Below the pieces are notes generated by a model. That model made no database searches. It saw only the letters and a list, made by a program, of their open reading frames with translations, and was not told where the DNA came from. From NCBI RefSeq assembly GCF_040712315.1, contig NC_134013.1, positions 7,041,001 through 7,105,000 on the forward strand: DNA of 64,000 nt, written 5' to 3'. A program made the translations under genes and the position numbers. This DNA is from Castanea sativa (Eukaryota > Streptophyta > Magnoliopsida > Fagales > Fagaceae). Shown in pieces: positions 23,941 to 36,400 of this stretch; the stretch's first letter is position 1; every line of letters begins with the position of its first letter.

Positions 23941-23983
<43 letters not shown>
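23941..23983. repeat. (GA)n microsatellite
   Basis: About 21 AG units directly upstream of the accessory ORF start, so it reads as a CT-rich leader on the minus strand. Confidence 0.95.
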
Positions 23984-23985
<2 letters not shown>

Positions 23986-24045
23986 CAGAAAAACACCAAT
24001 CAATAGATATACCAAAAAAAGAAGAAAAGAAAGGTACATATGCAT

Positions 24046-25782
24046 GAAAAATGCATGATTAAGTGACGTGTAACAAGAATATCATTATGGGCGCAGCCTA
24101 ATCCAAACCTACCAGCACACAAGATACCAACAAAGAAATCACACATCTATAATGCATGAAACATTGGGAAAATGCAAATGTGATGAAATGAATGATCACA
24201 TATCATCATTTAAGAAAAACCCAACCCAAAGATTTCACAAATAACTCATTAGTTTTGAAAAACCCTAAGAATTTTCAAAAACCCAAAACCTAGGTCTAAA
24301 TGTATGAAATGCATGAAGAAAGAGTGAAAACAAGATCATACCAGTGAAAAGAAGATCACTCTAGGCCAAAAAACAACTGGGTTTAAGGTTTAGAGAGAGA
24401 AAAAATTGTTTAGGGAGGTGAAGAGACAGTTTCTGTGAAGAGAGAACGAGAGAAATGAAATCTGATTTCGCGCTAAAGTAATTTAAAGAAATCATGTCTC
24501 GAGGGATTGATAGGTATCAAGAATCTGCCGAGCAATAATTCTCGATAGATAAATCTATCGAGGTGCTGTCAAGAATCTGTCGACGGCAAAGAACCTCGAT
24601 GGATCGAACAGCTTTCGAGAAGCTATTGGCTAGACAAAAACTTTCTCAATGGATCGAGAATCTTTCGAGAAGCTATTGAGACAAATTCTAAAATAGCTCG
24701 ATGGATCGAAGATGCAATAGGATCTGTCAAGAAAAAGAAGTTCAGGGGGCTTGATGGATAGCTAGCTGTCGAGAGGTGTCAAGAAATTGTTGAGCTTGAT
24801 AAAAACAGATTTTTCAAGGAGGAGAAAAATACACAAATGAATGCAATCAAGCAAGTTACTCAACGAATGATCCAATCAAAATGTTAAGCTTTCAAAAACA
24901 CTCTCAACAAAAAGAATGTAAAGCATTCAAGATCAAAAACACACATACACACTAAACAAGTCTAACCAATTTTATATTTCAAAAACAAGTCAAGACAGTT
25001 TAGTGAGCATACATTAACACATGTATTCCTTGTGATGGCCAAATCATATTGTACCTACACATGTATTAGAAGTAGCAAATAATTTTTGCGTGTTGTGTGT
25101 GAAAACATCACAAGATTGCATAAGTTTCTCATGTTATGACGATTTGAGATATGGGAAAATCAATTTGACTCACACACAATCATAAATGCTTGATGGGGAC
25201 TATCACCTTCGAAGTACATCCTATAACTCCCACATCTCCTGGAAACATACTTGCAACCATATTTAAAAGCATTTTGATTCTTTTTGCTTTTACATTCTTT
25301 GCATTTTTTTCTTTTGAGCATATTATGCATGGGCATATAAGAGAGAGTAGAAAATACTCAATTATGTTAAACTTTTGACATTGCACTTTTGCTATGCTGG
25401 AGCATACAGTTGTCATTTCATGATTGGTGGGCATTAGTGGTGAGATGGTTATTTATGCCTTTCTCTTAGGATTTTTTAGTCCTTCCTGTCAACAAGAGTG
25501 ATATGAGTGTTAAGTATAAAAGATTACTTAATCTTACTCATCACAAACACGAGCCACAAAGCTCACTTGCTTAATCTTGCTCATCTAAGCTAAAAATGAT
25601 ACAAAGTTTAGAAAATTTTATTTCAATGGTCATCCAAAGTACACAAATACCAAAGTACACAAAACACAAATTGTTTTTGTATTTTTCTTATTTTTCAATT
25701 TTTTTTAAATAAAGCAAAACTAAAAAAAACAAACAAAAACATGTAAAATAAAGCATAGCGTAAAACAAAGCATAGCGTAAAA
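24046..25782 (-). other. Region where pol would be expected; non-coding
   Basis: No protease, integrase or reverse transcriptase motif in any frame. It contains a patch of degenerate repeats at 24480-24790 built on TCGATGGATCGA and TTTCGAGAAGCTATTG, and otherwise AT-rich sequence. Confidence 0.7.
24480..24790. repeat. Degenerate TCGAT-motif repeats
   Basis: Units of roughly 50 bp carry CTCGATGGATCGA then CTTTCGAGAAGCTATTG. The best two copies lie at 24595-24690. Related TCGATAGATAGGCTAT motifs occur in the LTRs of the same element (21890 and 28558). Confidence 0.6.
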
Positions 25783-27767
25783 CTAGACTGACTCAAAAAC
25801 AAGAAAGCAAAACACACAAGTAATGCATAAACAAAAAGAGAGGGAAAGAGAAAAAGTGACTAAATCACTTTGAGTCTTTTTTTCCTTCCACACCTTGGAA
25901 GAACCTTTCCTTTGTGCGAACCCTTGAATCGAAGGTGAGGGGGAAGAGTTGAAACCGTTCAAGTTCGAAAAGAACATGAGGGCCTTAAGAAGATCTCCAA
26001 GAGAGGCAAAAGAGAATGGAAACTGATTTTGGTTTCTAGATGAGATCATACTATTGCTCTGTTGAGTGGCTAACCATTTATAGCAATTAGGTTGAGTATG
26101 TCCTGTAGCTCCACAGTGATGACAGAGATGCTGATTCTTTTATTTAGACTTTTGGTTATTACCCTTCTTAGTCCTAGGTTTTAAGTCTCTTTCTTTTCAA
26201 GCTTAGGAGGTGCTCCTAAGATAGATTTACCTTTGTCTAAGTTCTCACTAGCTAAAATAGTTTTAATATCATTGTTCTCAGAATTAACATTATTAGCAGA
26301 TGGAACAAACATAGTAGTTATAGAAGAAGAACCATTAGGAGAAGAGAAATCATACCCCAAACCGGATCTATCAGAAGCAAATTTATGAAAGTTAAGCATC
26401 TCATCAAGCTTTGCACTGGAGGTCCTCTCCAATCAAGCTCTGGCCTGGAACAACTCTTGTTCAAGCTTTTTGGTCCTTTCAGCCAAGAAGTTGTTCTTAA
26501 ACCGTAGTGCTCCAATGGTTTGATTAGCCTCATTGACCTTTGTGGAGAGTTTTTCTCGATCGAGTTCCACATCACTTAGCTTCTTGGTGGCCAACCTATA
26601 CAGTTTCTCATGCTTCTCAGAAACCTTGTACAACTTAGCATAGGCAGCATGGATGTCATCTTGTTCATCCATTTTCTCAAAGTTAGATTCCACCAAGTTC
26701 TCTTCTTCATCCACATCTTCAACTATCCCCTCAATAGGATTTACTGTGGCATTGAAGGCATTCAAGATTCCCTCGTCGTCATTATTTGAATCATCCTCAG
26801 GTTCGGTGTCACTCAAGGTGTTAGCAACAACTTTGCTTTTCCCAATGGTTTTGAGATAAGTTGGACATTCTTGTTTCATGTGTCCGAAACCTTGACAAAT
26901 AAAATACTTAGGTCTGGAGGGAATAGTATATTAACCGTCATCCCTAGCATCATTCTTCCCTTTATCTTGGCTCTAGAACTTTGAAGAACTGGATTACTTT
27001 CGATCCTTGTCAAATCTTTTCGCATTGGCATTCTTCATAAACTTTTTGAACTGCCTTGTGATATAGGATTTCATCTTAGAATCTTCATCATCGGAAGACT
27101 CATCGATGTCACTGCTTTTGGCCTTTAGTGCCATGCTCTTGCTCTTGCTTGACTTCCCGATCCTAGACAAACCCAATTCATAGGTTTGCAAGTTGCTAAC
27201 TAGCTCTGTCAAAGGAATCTGGTCAATGTCCTTTGATTCCTCAATGGAAATGATCTTGGCATGAAATCTTTCCAAAAAAGATCTGAGCACCTTTCTCACA
27301 ATCTTGGGTTTGGAAATGGTTTCTCCAAGATTAAATGTAGAAATCACTATGTCCTTGAGTTTGGCATATAACTCATCAAATGACTCATCCTACTCCATCT
27401 TAATTTATTCAAAGCTTGTGATAAGTCTTTGAAGAATTGAATCATTGACAGCCTTAGTTCCTTTATAGGTTGTCTGAAGGATGGTCCATACTTCCTTAGT
27501 AGTTTCAATAGAAGACATCTTCTTGAACTCCTCATTAGTTACCACACTGAATAAAGCATTCAATGCTCTGCTGTTGAAGTTCTCTGCTTTGATCTTAGCA
27601 TCGTCCCAATCAGCTGGCGCTTCCTTTGGCTTAGTCCAGCCTATCTCCACTACTTGCCACACCTTTTCATCTAAAGACTGCAAGAAAGCTCTCATGCGTA
27701 CTTTTCAGTATGCATAGTTAGTGCCATCAAATAAAGGAGGTATAATTAAAGATTGTCCTCTATCCAT
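25783..27767 (-). pseudogene. gag of pol-less copia element
   Basis: ATG 27767 opens MDRGQSLIIPPLFDGTNYAY, followed by TGA at 27707-27705 where copia gags normally have Trp. The UBN2-type gag region runs to about 26990. A first zinc knuckle (FICQGFGHMKQEC, about 26900-26860) has Tyr in place of its first Cys. A coiled coil follows (26433-26750). A second, intact knuckle CHHCGATGHTQPNC (about 26130-26090) is in a shifted frame. The frame is constant from 27767 to 26181 apart from several stops, with one frameshift near 26175. The sequence ends after the KVWKEK motif, where protease normally follows in SIRE-like elements. Confidence 0.82.
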
Positions 27768-27825
27768 GACAAACAGGGGTCAATGGATCACACAAAAAAG
27801 ATTAACCTTAATGAGAGTGTGCCTA

Positions 27826-27836
27826 CTCTGATACCA
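27826..27836 (-). other. Primer binding site, initiator tRNA-Met
   Basis: TGGTATCAGAG on the minus strand, 2 bp downstream of the 5' LTR. This is the standard plant copia primer site. Confidence 0.9.
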
Positions 27837-27838
27837 CT

Positions 27839-28785
27839 TGATAGGCCAAGAATGTATTGACCCCTTCGGTAAATTAAATCAATTAATTAGGCAAATGAAT
27901 TAATTAGATTCAATTATATGCAATATACGTGGTAGCACAAACAAATCACCAACTAAGTTAAATGCAGCGAAAAATAAATTTGACACAGGTGATTTGTTTA
28001 CGAATGGAGAAAACCACCGAGGAAAAACCTCACTGGGTGAATTTAAGATCACCACTCCCGAGAATCCATTATTATCAAAACAAATGGTTACAATTAAAGG
28101 AATCATAGTACCTTATACCAACCTACAATTGAACCCTTACCCCAATACGCAATTGGACTTACAATGTAGTGACAATCTCTTCTTTCAATGCATGGCTCCT
28201 AATACGTGACTAACCAATCGATGCGTGAATCCCAGTACACGGCTTACACACTAACATGAGAAAGATCTTGGCTGCAAAGTTCTTCAGTTCATCCACAAGA
28301 TGAAAATCAAGAAGCTTCTTAGTTACAAAACCTTACGGCGTACAAATGCAACAATTTCTTCAAGAGAAATATGAACTAGGGTAAATTGTCTCCGATTATA
28401 ATATGCATGTAGCAACAAGTGCAACAACCTTTGCATCTCCTGAGACGGCTCCTAAAATAATCCTTATATGTGTCTAGGGTTGTGAGAAAAGAAACCAAAC
28501 ACAAATACACTTGGATATGCTTGAAAACAGATCTGGAAATCTGAATTTCGTAAACCTCGATAGATAGGCTATCTGTCGAGCTGCTGTCGAGCTTTAAAAT
28601 ACAACAATTCTTCACTTGTTTATTGAACAGATTTGCATGGCTTTAACTCTTGACTTGAACACAAACTTGCTTGAAGACTTAAACCATCCTAGATCTATCC
28701 AATTAAAAGTAAAGTGTGTTTTGTCAAAGGATTAATCAATTCTAAATGACATATGTACATAACAATTTCCACATATGTCCTAACA
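27839..28785 (-). repeat. 5' LTR of pol-less copia element
   Basis: 947 bp, beginning TGTTAGGACATATG on the minus strand. It carries about 80 bp around 28265-28345 not matched at the same place in the other LTR. Confidence 0.9.
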
Positions 28786-28967
28786 AATAAAATTAAACTT
28801 TAAGGAGGCCATGTGCTTTTGAACCATTAAAAACTTCATCCATAATACAAACTAAATATACTATATAATAAAAGTTAAGTATAGCTAATCGTGATTGAAT
28901 TAAGTATTTTTCTTTTTAAACAAGAAGTAGCTACACTCTCTTTACACCAAGTGACATGCAGCAAATG

Positions 28968-30020
28968 TAGGGGTGGCACCATGACCAGCCTAGGGGTTCA
29001 AATGAACCCCTTGACCTAGTCCAAAATAAAATTATATATGTAGTATTTATAAATAATTTTTTTGTTTTGACCCCTGCAATAAAAATTTGAACACCCTGAT
29101 CCTAATTTTTTTTTAAGCCTAGCCAAAATAAGTTTGAATATGATTCTCTTAGTACTACTTTCTCAATATTTTCACAATAAAGGTTAAATGGTTAGTTGTA
29201 ACTAGTTTTTATTTGGATCCACAACTGATATTATTTTTTTACTAGCATTAATAACTTGCCACCTAAATTTTGTTGTGAATTTTTTGTAAAGTTTTTGTGT
29301 TAGTAGCACAACTCTTAAAATATTTAGTTTTACGAGGAAGAAAATAAAAGTTTCAAATTTTTGCTCATTCGTTTAGAAATGAAGGGAAAAAAAAAACCTT
29401 CCAGGACTCTAGCTTACTTTGGCATTGGCAACATAAGGTATCTACATTTGTGTTTCTTTCTTCATTCTCTCTGTTTTTATCTCCCTTCTATGTTTTCTTA
29501 ATTTTCTCTATGTTCGATCAAGTAATTTGATAAATGCTCTACAAATTTCAAAGTCTAAGAAATCTTTTACCGCTTGCTCTAATTTGAAGGGAGTGAACTC
29601 GTGTATATGGTTAAAAAACCATACACTTCAAAAACAAAAACTTATTACTATTTTTTTTCTTAGTTTCACGTTTCCTCCAACTTATGGTGCATTACTAACT
29701 TATTGTTCTTATTTATTCTATATATTTTTATTTAATTGACATAACTTATTAATATAATGAGTTATTATTAATTTGACAAAAATGTTTGATTAGTTATTTA
29801 ATTCTATTTGTTTATGCATCCAATGATTGTTGTCTTAATGATTTTTAAACTATTAATAATTTTTAAACTATTGTACAATATAGTTGTATTGTATATAATG
29901 TGAAATTTGTATATATAAAAAGAATAACCATCTTATTTTTTACTTGCCTACCCCCACCTACAAATTCTTGGCTCCGCCATTCTTGACCCCCCCTAGAAAA
30001 AAGTTCTAGAGCTGCCACTA
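28968..30020. mobile_element. Non-autonomous hAT element
   Basis: The ends are TAGGGGTGGCA and TGCCACTA, with a perfect 8-bp duplication AGCAAATG at 28960-28967 and 30021-30028. No transposase. A smaller MITE-like inverted pair (about 29150-29310, CAATATTTTCACAATAA and its partner) is nested inside and resembles the MITE at 12183. Confidence 0.88.
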
Positions 30021-30028
30021 AGCAAATG

Positions 30029-30434
30029 CAATAAAATCACAAACATATTGCTCTAAGTAAAACTCTACTAACAATTTTTTTGAAATTTACAATACTATTT
30101 TGATTAAAACTCAATATGAAGGTTTTCAAAAGGTTTTTTTTCATTGTATATTTTTATAATTAAATATTATAAATTTTGTTTTCAATAATAATTTAGTTTT
30201 ACGTATTGTCCCATGTAACTTGAACTTTTTTAATATAAAAAATAACCTATCTATTCTTTAAATTCAATTACCTTTCTTAGTTTATATATGAACTTAAATT
30301 TGTCTTTTCATCACACTAGTATAATAGTAGTATACTATATAAAATAAAATAAAAAAAGTTGTGTTTTACACAATATGATTGAACCAGCTAGTTGGCGCCA
30401 CCTTCTCCTTTATTATTTTCTCTCCTTAGAATTT
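30029..30434. other. AT-rich intergenic sequence
   Basis: Nothing recognisable. Confidence 0.5.
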
Positions 30435-30581
30435 ACGCAGCTATAGAGACCCTATTAATTTTTTTTTTTTTTTTTTTTTTAAAAAGCGCAGCTAAAAACA
30501 CTTGCAAATGTGGCTGTAAGTCTACTATAGTCGTGTTTTTTGTAAACATGGCAAAAAAAACACAAACGTTTTTTTGTAGTG
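30435..30581 (-). mobile_element. Terminus of a CACTA (EnSpm) element
   Basis: Read on the minus strand from 30581 the sequence begins CACTACAAAAAAACGTTTG, a typical CACTA end. Sub-terminal motifs such as CTATAGTAGACTTACAG follow. The opposite terminus is not found, so this is a fragment. Confidence 0.5.
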
Positions 30582-31003
30582 TCTCTTTCTCAAGCAAGCT
30601 TGGAAATTAAGAAGGGGTCAAATGCGTTAGAGTTAAAAGAACAGGAAAAATACCACCTATATTTAAATTAATTATCAAAGAATAAGACAAAGTATCAGTG
30701 ACCTTCACTTTATGGCACTGAGAAAGGACCCCAAATTATAATTATATATTTCATACTAGTATAGATAAGACATGGAACTAGTTTTTTTTTTTTGGTCTCT
30801 TAAGTACACTAAGCTGATCGATTCAATAATAAGCACACTAAACTGATAAAAGTGTACAAAATTCCAAACTAGGTAGTGAAATACGATAAGGTTAGGTTAA
30901 TATATATTGATTTGGCTATTGCAACCTTAAGTCACCCTGATAGCTTAATGGTACCAAAATAATATCTAATCCCCAAAATGCCCTGAACAGCCAAATATTT
31001 GTC
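30582..31003. other. Upstream region of the P450 gene
   Basis: AT-rich, no ORF, presumably containing the proximal promoter. The CACTA fragment ends about 490 bp before the start codon. Confidence 0.5.
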
Positions 31004-31010
31004 TATAAAA
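31004..31010 (+). promoter_or_regulatory. TATA box of the P450 gene
   Basis: TATAAAA lies 60 bp upstream of the ATG, giving a predicted transcription start near 31035 and a short 5' UTR. Confidence 0.7.
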
Positions 31011-31069
31011 CCTTACAGATTTCATTAGAAAGATATCCATATATAGGACTCCAGTAACCTCAGCCTAAA

Positions 31070-32938
31070 ATGGATTTTCTTTCACCTTCCCTATATTCTT
31101 CCATAGCTGGACTTACTGCTATAATTCTTTTCTCCCACTATCTTCTAAAGAGGTCAAGAGTTGGCTTAGCCAAAACAGTACCTATTGCTCCTGGTGCATG
31201 GCCTGTAATTGGTCACCTCCCTCTTTTAGGGGGAACCCAACCTCCTCACCTAACTTTGGGAGCCATGGCTGACAAGTACGGACCACTTTTTACTATCAAG
31301 CTTGGATTGCACCCAGCTTTGGTGGTGAGCAGTTGGGACATGGCCAAAGAGTGCTTCACCACCAACGACTTGGCCGTGTCATCGCGACCAAATTTAGTAG
31401 GCGCAAAACACATGGGCTATAACTATGCCATGTTTGGATTTGCACCCCATGGTCCCTATTGGCGTGAATTGCGTAAAATAATCACGTTAGAACTACTATC
31501 AACCCGTCGGCTTGACCAGCTTGCCTATATTCGAGTCTCTGAAGTTGAGATGTTCTTGAAAGGTCTATACAAATTATGGACCAAGGAAAAGAATGGGTCA
31601 GGCCAAATTTTAGTGGAGTTGAAGCAATGGTTTGGAGACATGAGTCTCAACGTGATTCTTAGAATGATCGCTGGAAAGCGGTACTTTGGTGTTAATCATG
31701 ATGCTGTTCATGAAAAGGAGGCACGGTGCTGCCAAAAGGCAGTGCGGGATTTCTTTAATTTACTGGGTTTGTTTGTGGTGTCGGATGCAATTCCATATCT
31801 TAGGTGGTTAGATTTGGGTGGACATGAAAAGGCGATGAAGAGAACTGCAAAAGAGATTGACAACATTCTTGGGGAATGGTTGGAAGAGCATAAGCGAAAG
31901 AGAGCCTTCGGTGAAACTAAAGAGCAAGATTTCATGGACGTAATGCTTTCAGTCACTGATGGAGCAGACCTAGGAGGTTATGATCCTGACATAGTCAACA
32001 AAGCCACATGTTTGGTATGCGTGCTTCCTCTCTTAAAAAGGAGAAAATAATAAGTTGATACGAGTTTTGTTCTAAACAATATGTCTAAATACACAATAAA
32101 TTTCACATGATTGATGTATGATAAAACAGATATCATAGTAGTCATGAGAGTATTTTTGCACTAATCACAATCTATCACATTAAATAATGTGAAAACATTT
32201 ATGAAATTTCTCATGCCTATAGTATTGTTGTGTTTTTAAACCACTAAAACGATATGGATCGCTTTGTTTCATTGTATCATTTGGCCTTGAATAACAAATT
32301 TAATTTTGCAGAATTTGATTGCTGGTGGAAATGACACTATTGTAGTAACCTTAACTTGGGCAATATCACTATTGCTAAATAACCGCCATGTATTGAAAAA
32401 GGCCCAAGATGAGCTTGACGACCAAGTGGGCAAGGAAAGAATTGTAAACGAGTCGGACATAAATAAGTTGGTGTACCTCCAAGCCATAGTTAAAGAGACT
32501 TTACGTTTGTATCCTGGGGCACCACTGTCAGGACCACGTGTATTCATCGAGGATTGCACCATAGGTGGTTACCATGTCCCAAAAGGCACTCGGCTAATCC
32601 CAAACCTTTGGAAAATCCAAACTGACCATCACAAATGGTCAGACCCATTAAAGTTCAAGCCGGAAAGATTTCTCACCACCCACAAGGATGTTGATTTTAA
32701 GGGGCAAAACTTTGAGTTTATTCCATTTGGAAGTGGTAGAAGAATATGCCCTGGAGCATCTTTTGGAGTTCAAATGGTTCACTTAGCACTTGCTAGTTTT
32801 GTACACATGTATGACATTTCTACTCCCTCTAATGCACAGGTTGATATGACTGAGAGTTTTGGACTCACAAACTTGAAAGCCACCCCACTTGAAGTTCTCA
32901 TCACACCACGCCTGCACCTCACGAGCTTTATGGATTAG
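31070..32938 (+). CDS. Cytochrome P450, CYP82-family-like
   Basis: Two exons, 31070-32014 and 32312-32938, with a phase-0 intron (G|GTATGC to TTTGCAG|A), encode 523 residues, normal for plant A-type P450s. It has an N-terminal membrane anchor (about 9-25) and a proline-rich hinge ([14 protein letters not shown], 38-51). The I-helix is AGGNDT (319-324), with Ile where a second Thr/Ser is usual. Further motifs are ExxR (ETLR, E377-R380), PERF (432-435) and the heme loop [10 protein letters not shown] with Cys461. Family members are ER-bound monooxygenases of specialised metabolism using NADPH-P450 reductase. The substrate cannot be read from sequence. All key residues are present and the gene looks functional. 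A copia element begins 96 bp after the stop. Confidence 0.93.
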
Positions 32939-33034
32939 TCCGTCTAAATAGAAGTATATTACTCAAGTGTACTTATACATGTTGAATATTTCTTATGGAA
33001 TTTGATGATGTAAAATGGAAATTTCAGTGCCTAT
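32939..33034 (+). other. P450 3' flank cut by a copia insertion
   Basis: Ninety-six bases of 3' UTR-like sequence run to the CCTAT target site (33030-33034). The original flank resumes at 38341 with the duplicated CCTAT. Confidence 0.75.
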
Positions 33035-33402
33035 TGTAAAGATGCTAAAGGAAGTAATGGAACTAAGAGAAGCAAAATCAAGAAAGAGCACAGCTAAGAA
33101 GCAAGTTTCTGTCCCAGAAGATTTAGTTTCAGTTTGTAAAGGAAACGACAGTAGGCAATACTAATAACAGAAACGGCATGTAGTTTAGTTGTTGTATATA
33201 TTTTTAATTCAGCATGTGATAGGCACGTGTGTTAGTCTGTTATTTCTGTTAGCTAATTAATTAGTTAGTTACTAAGTGGTTAGTTACTAAGTGGAGGGAT
33301 TTGATGTATATATGGGTGCGTATCTGGTTGTATCATTTTGATTTTTCACTTCTTCAATGAAATAGAGTTTCTCTTCTTCAGAATTCTCTCTGTTTTTCAA
33401 TA
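33035..33402 (+). repeat. 5' LTR of young copia element
   Basis: 368 bp from TGTAAAGATG to TTCAATA. A TATATA box lies at about 33307-33312, and a duplicated TTAGTTACTAAGTGG just before it. An AATGAAATAGAG poly(A)-type signal follows. Confidence 0.95.
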
Positions 33403-33414
33403 TGGTATCAGAGC
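33403..33414 (+). other. Primer binding site, initiator tRNA-Met
   Basis: TGGTATCAGAGC directly abuts the 5' LTR with no spacer. Confidence 0.95.
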
Positions 33415-33487
33415 ATTCATTTCTTGCTTCCGCCTAATTTTCTTCTTCTTCTTCAAAAGCTAGGGTTTCCCTTTCGAAGCTACATCA

Positions 33488-36400
33488 ATGGCGCCTTCTG
33501 ATCAAGTTTCTGCAAGCATCACCATTGATGAATCACATCCCTTCTTTCTTCACCACGCTGAGAGCCCTGGAGCAATTCTTGTATCTCAGCCACTGATTGG
33601 AGGAGAAAACTATCCTATGTGGGCACGATCTATGGAAAGAGCTCTTAGGATCAAAAATAAGTTTTGGTTAATTGATGGCTCTGCTTCTCTGACTTCTGCC
33701 ATGGAGAAAGTTCCTCTTCTTGTTCAAAGTTGGTCACGATGCAATGAAATTGTGGTTTCTTGGATCATCAATTGTGTTTCCCCCAAGATTGCAACTAGCA
33801 TGGTGTATCAAAGAACTGCCAAGGAAGTTTGGAAGAAGCTTCAGAATATGTTCTCTCAAGGCAATGGACCGAGGGTTTACCAATTGCAGAAAGATCTTGC
33901 TAGCATTTCTCAGGGAGAACTCACTGTGAGTGATTATTTTACTAATCTCTCAATTTTATGGGATGAAATACAAAACTATGAACCACTTCCTCTGTGCTCT
34001 TGTGAGAAGTGTGTGTGCCACGTGAATGAAAAGATTTCCAATCTTCATCACAGAGAAGCAATTATGCAACTTCTAATGGGTCTTAATGATTCATTCTCTC
34101 ACATTCGAGGCCAAATTCTGTTAATGGATCCTATTCCCTCTGTTGATAAGGTATATTCATTGTTGGTTCAAGATGAAAGGCAGAGGTCAGTTGGACATAG
34201 CAACAATGGTCCTTTTGTTGAATCCACTGCCCTTGCAGCCAAAACAATGAATCTTGGTTCTGGTTCTAAGACTTTCAAGAAAGGAAAAGAGAGGCCTACC
34301 TGCAGCCATTGTGGATTGCTTGGTCATACCGTGGAGAGATGCTACAAAATTCATGGATATCCTCCTGGCTATAAGACCAAGGCAAGGGCAAACCAGGTCT
34401 CCTCTCTTGATTCTATTCAAGAGCCTGTTGCCACACCCACCTCACAGCATTTTCCTTTCACAATGGAGCAATGTCAGAAACTGCTTGCCATGATTGGAGG
34501 TTCTGACTCTCACAACAATCCAATTGCTATGGCTAACAGTGTTTCTTCCAACCAAGCTTCTACCTCTCAACCAACTCCTTTGGCAGGTAATCTCAAGCAT
34601 TCCATTTTCTCTGCTAAGCTTGTGAATAGATCTGCTTTTGGTGGTAGTACTTGGGTTCTTGACACAGGTGCAAGTGATCATATTGCTTGTTCTCTTTCAC
34701 TTTTTCATTCTTATATTGCTGTTTCCCATTGTGTTGTTGAATTACCTAATGGTGAATCTGCTCATGTTACTCACATTGGTACTGTCCAACTATCCAATTC
34801 ACTTACCCTTGAACATGTTCTTTGTGTTCCTTCATTTTCCTTTAATCTTGTGTCTGTCAGCCAACTCACTCAACGTTTACCCTTTTGTCTTGTGTTTTTG
34901 TCTCAATTCTGCTTTATTCAGGACCTTTCTTGTTGGAGGACGATTGGAGTGGGTGAAGTCCAACATGGTCTGTACTTGTTGCAGCACAGCACTTCCAGGA
35001 CTCCACCTTCTCTATCAGACTACCTCTCCACCAACAAGCTTCCTAAGTCAGCCTTTTCAGCATCTGTTTCTAACAAAGATATGTCCATTTTATGGCATTT
35101 TAGATTAGGACATCCTTCTTTTAATAAATTGTCCTCTCTGCAAAATGTTTTGCCTTTCTTTTCTTCCAAATGTAATGACATTTGTACTATCTGCCCTTTG
35201 GCTAAGCAGAAGAGGTTGCCATTTCCTTCAAACAATAATATGAGCACTGAACCTTTTGCTTTGATTCATGTAGATGTTTGGGGTCCCTACTCTGTTTGCA
35301 CTTATGATGGTTTCAGATTTTTTCTTACCATTGTTGATGATGCTACTAGGTCTACTTGGGTATACCTCATGAAAGCTAAGTCTGATGTCAAACAGCTTTT
35401 AATCTCATTCTATAACATGATTTTGACTCAATTTAACATTGGCATTAAGGCAATTAGATCAGATAATGCTCCTGAATTCTCTTTGTCCAATTTTTATAGT
35501 GATCATGGCATTATACATCAAAAGAGCTGTGCTTATACACCTCAGCAAAATTCTGTGGTTGAAAGAAAGCACCAACATCTTTTGAATGTTGCTAGATCCC
35601 TTAAGATTCAATCCAATTTGCCCTCAGCATATTGGGGTGAATGCATTTTGACAGCCACTTATCTTCTCAATAGGTTGCCTATGCCTTTGTTGGGTCATAA
35701 ATCTCCATTTGAGATTTTGTTTCATAAACAACCATCTTTTACTCATCTTAGAGTGTTTGGTTGCTTATGTTTTGTTTCAACCCCATCTGTCCACAGGTTA
35801 AAATTTGATTCTAGAGCCTCTCCATGTGTCTTCTTAGGTTACCCTTTTAACATGAAAGGTTACAAAGTTCTCAATCTTCATACTAGGAAGATTACTATAT
35901 CTAGAGATGTTGTCTTTCATGAGTCTATCTTCCCTTTTTCACACTCTTCTTCCTCCTCTGATCTCACCTCTTTTTCTCTATCTGATTCATCTCCTCCTAA
36001 TTTTGACTCTCCATCTTGTCCAATTTCTGTTCAACTTCCTATTGCAGACACCACCTCTATTATTGATCATGTTTCTCATTCCCATCCTTGTTCAGATACT
36101 TCTTCTCCTTCTTCTATTCTTATTGGTTCCTTACCTGTTTCCTTGGATCATTCTGATGTATCTACTCAGTCTGCTATCTCCCCTAATCAGTCCACTATTT
36201 CTCTTGATCACTCCTTACCTACTGTCCATACTACACCTCCTGCTTCTATTCTACCTCTCAGAAAATCAACTAGACTTTCAACAAAACCTGCTTATTTGCA
36301 AGCTTATAAGTGCAATCAGGTGTCTCAAGTTCCACATAGCACTGCTTTCCCTTTATCCTCTTACCTATCTTCCCAAAAATTGTCTCCCAGACACTTGCAT

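Larger units (their letters stand above)
21241..28785 (-). mobile_element. Pol-less Ty1/copia element (SIRE/Maximus-like gag) with accessory ORF
   Basis: LTRs 21241-22168 and 27839-28785 end TGTTAGGACAT...CTATCA when read on the minus strand. They are flanked by AATAA on both sides (21236-21240 and 28786-28790). The PBS, gag with coiled coil and zinc knuckles, and a separate accessory ORF are recognisable. No protease, integrase or reverse transcriptase is present between 25783 and 24046. It therefore depends on other elements for mobility. A further LTR of this family enters the window at 63741. Confidence 0.88.

Noticed and set aside
32306..32311. Separate second P450 ORF starting at 32306
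   Set aside because: It is exon 2 of the same gene. The bases before 32312 are intron ending in CAG.
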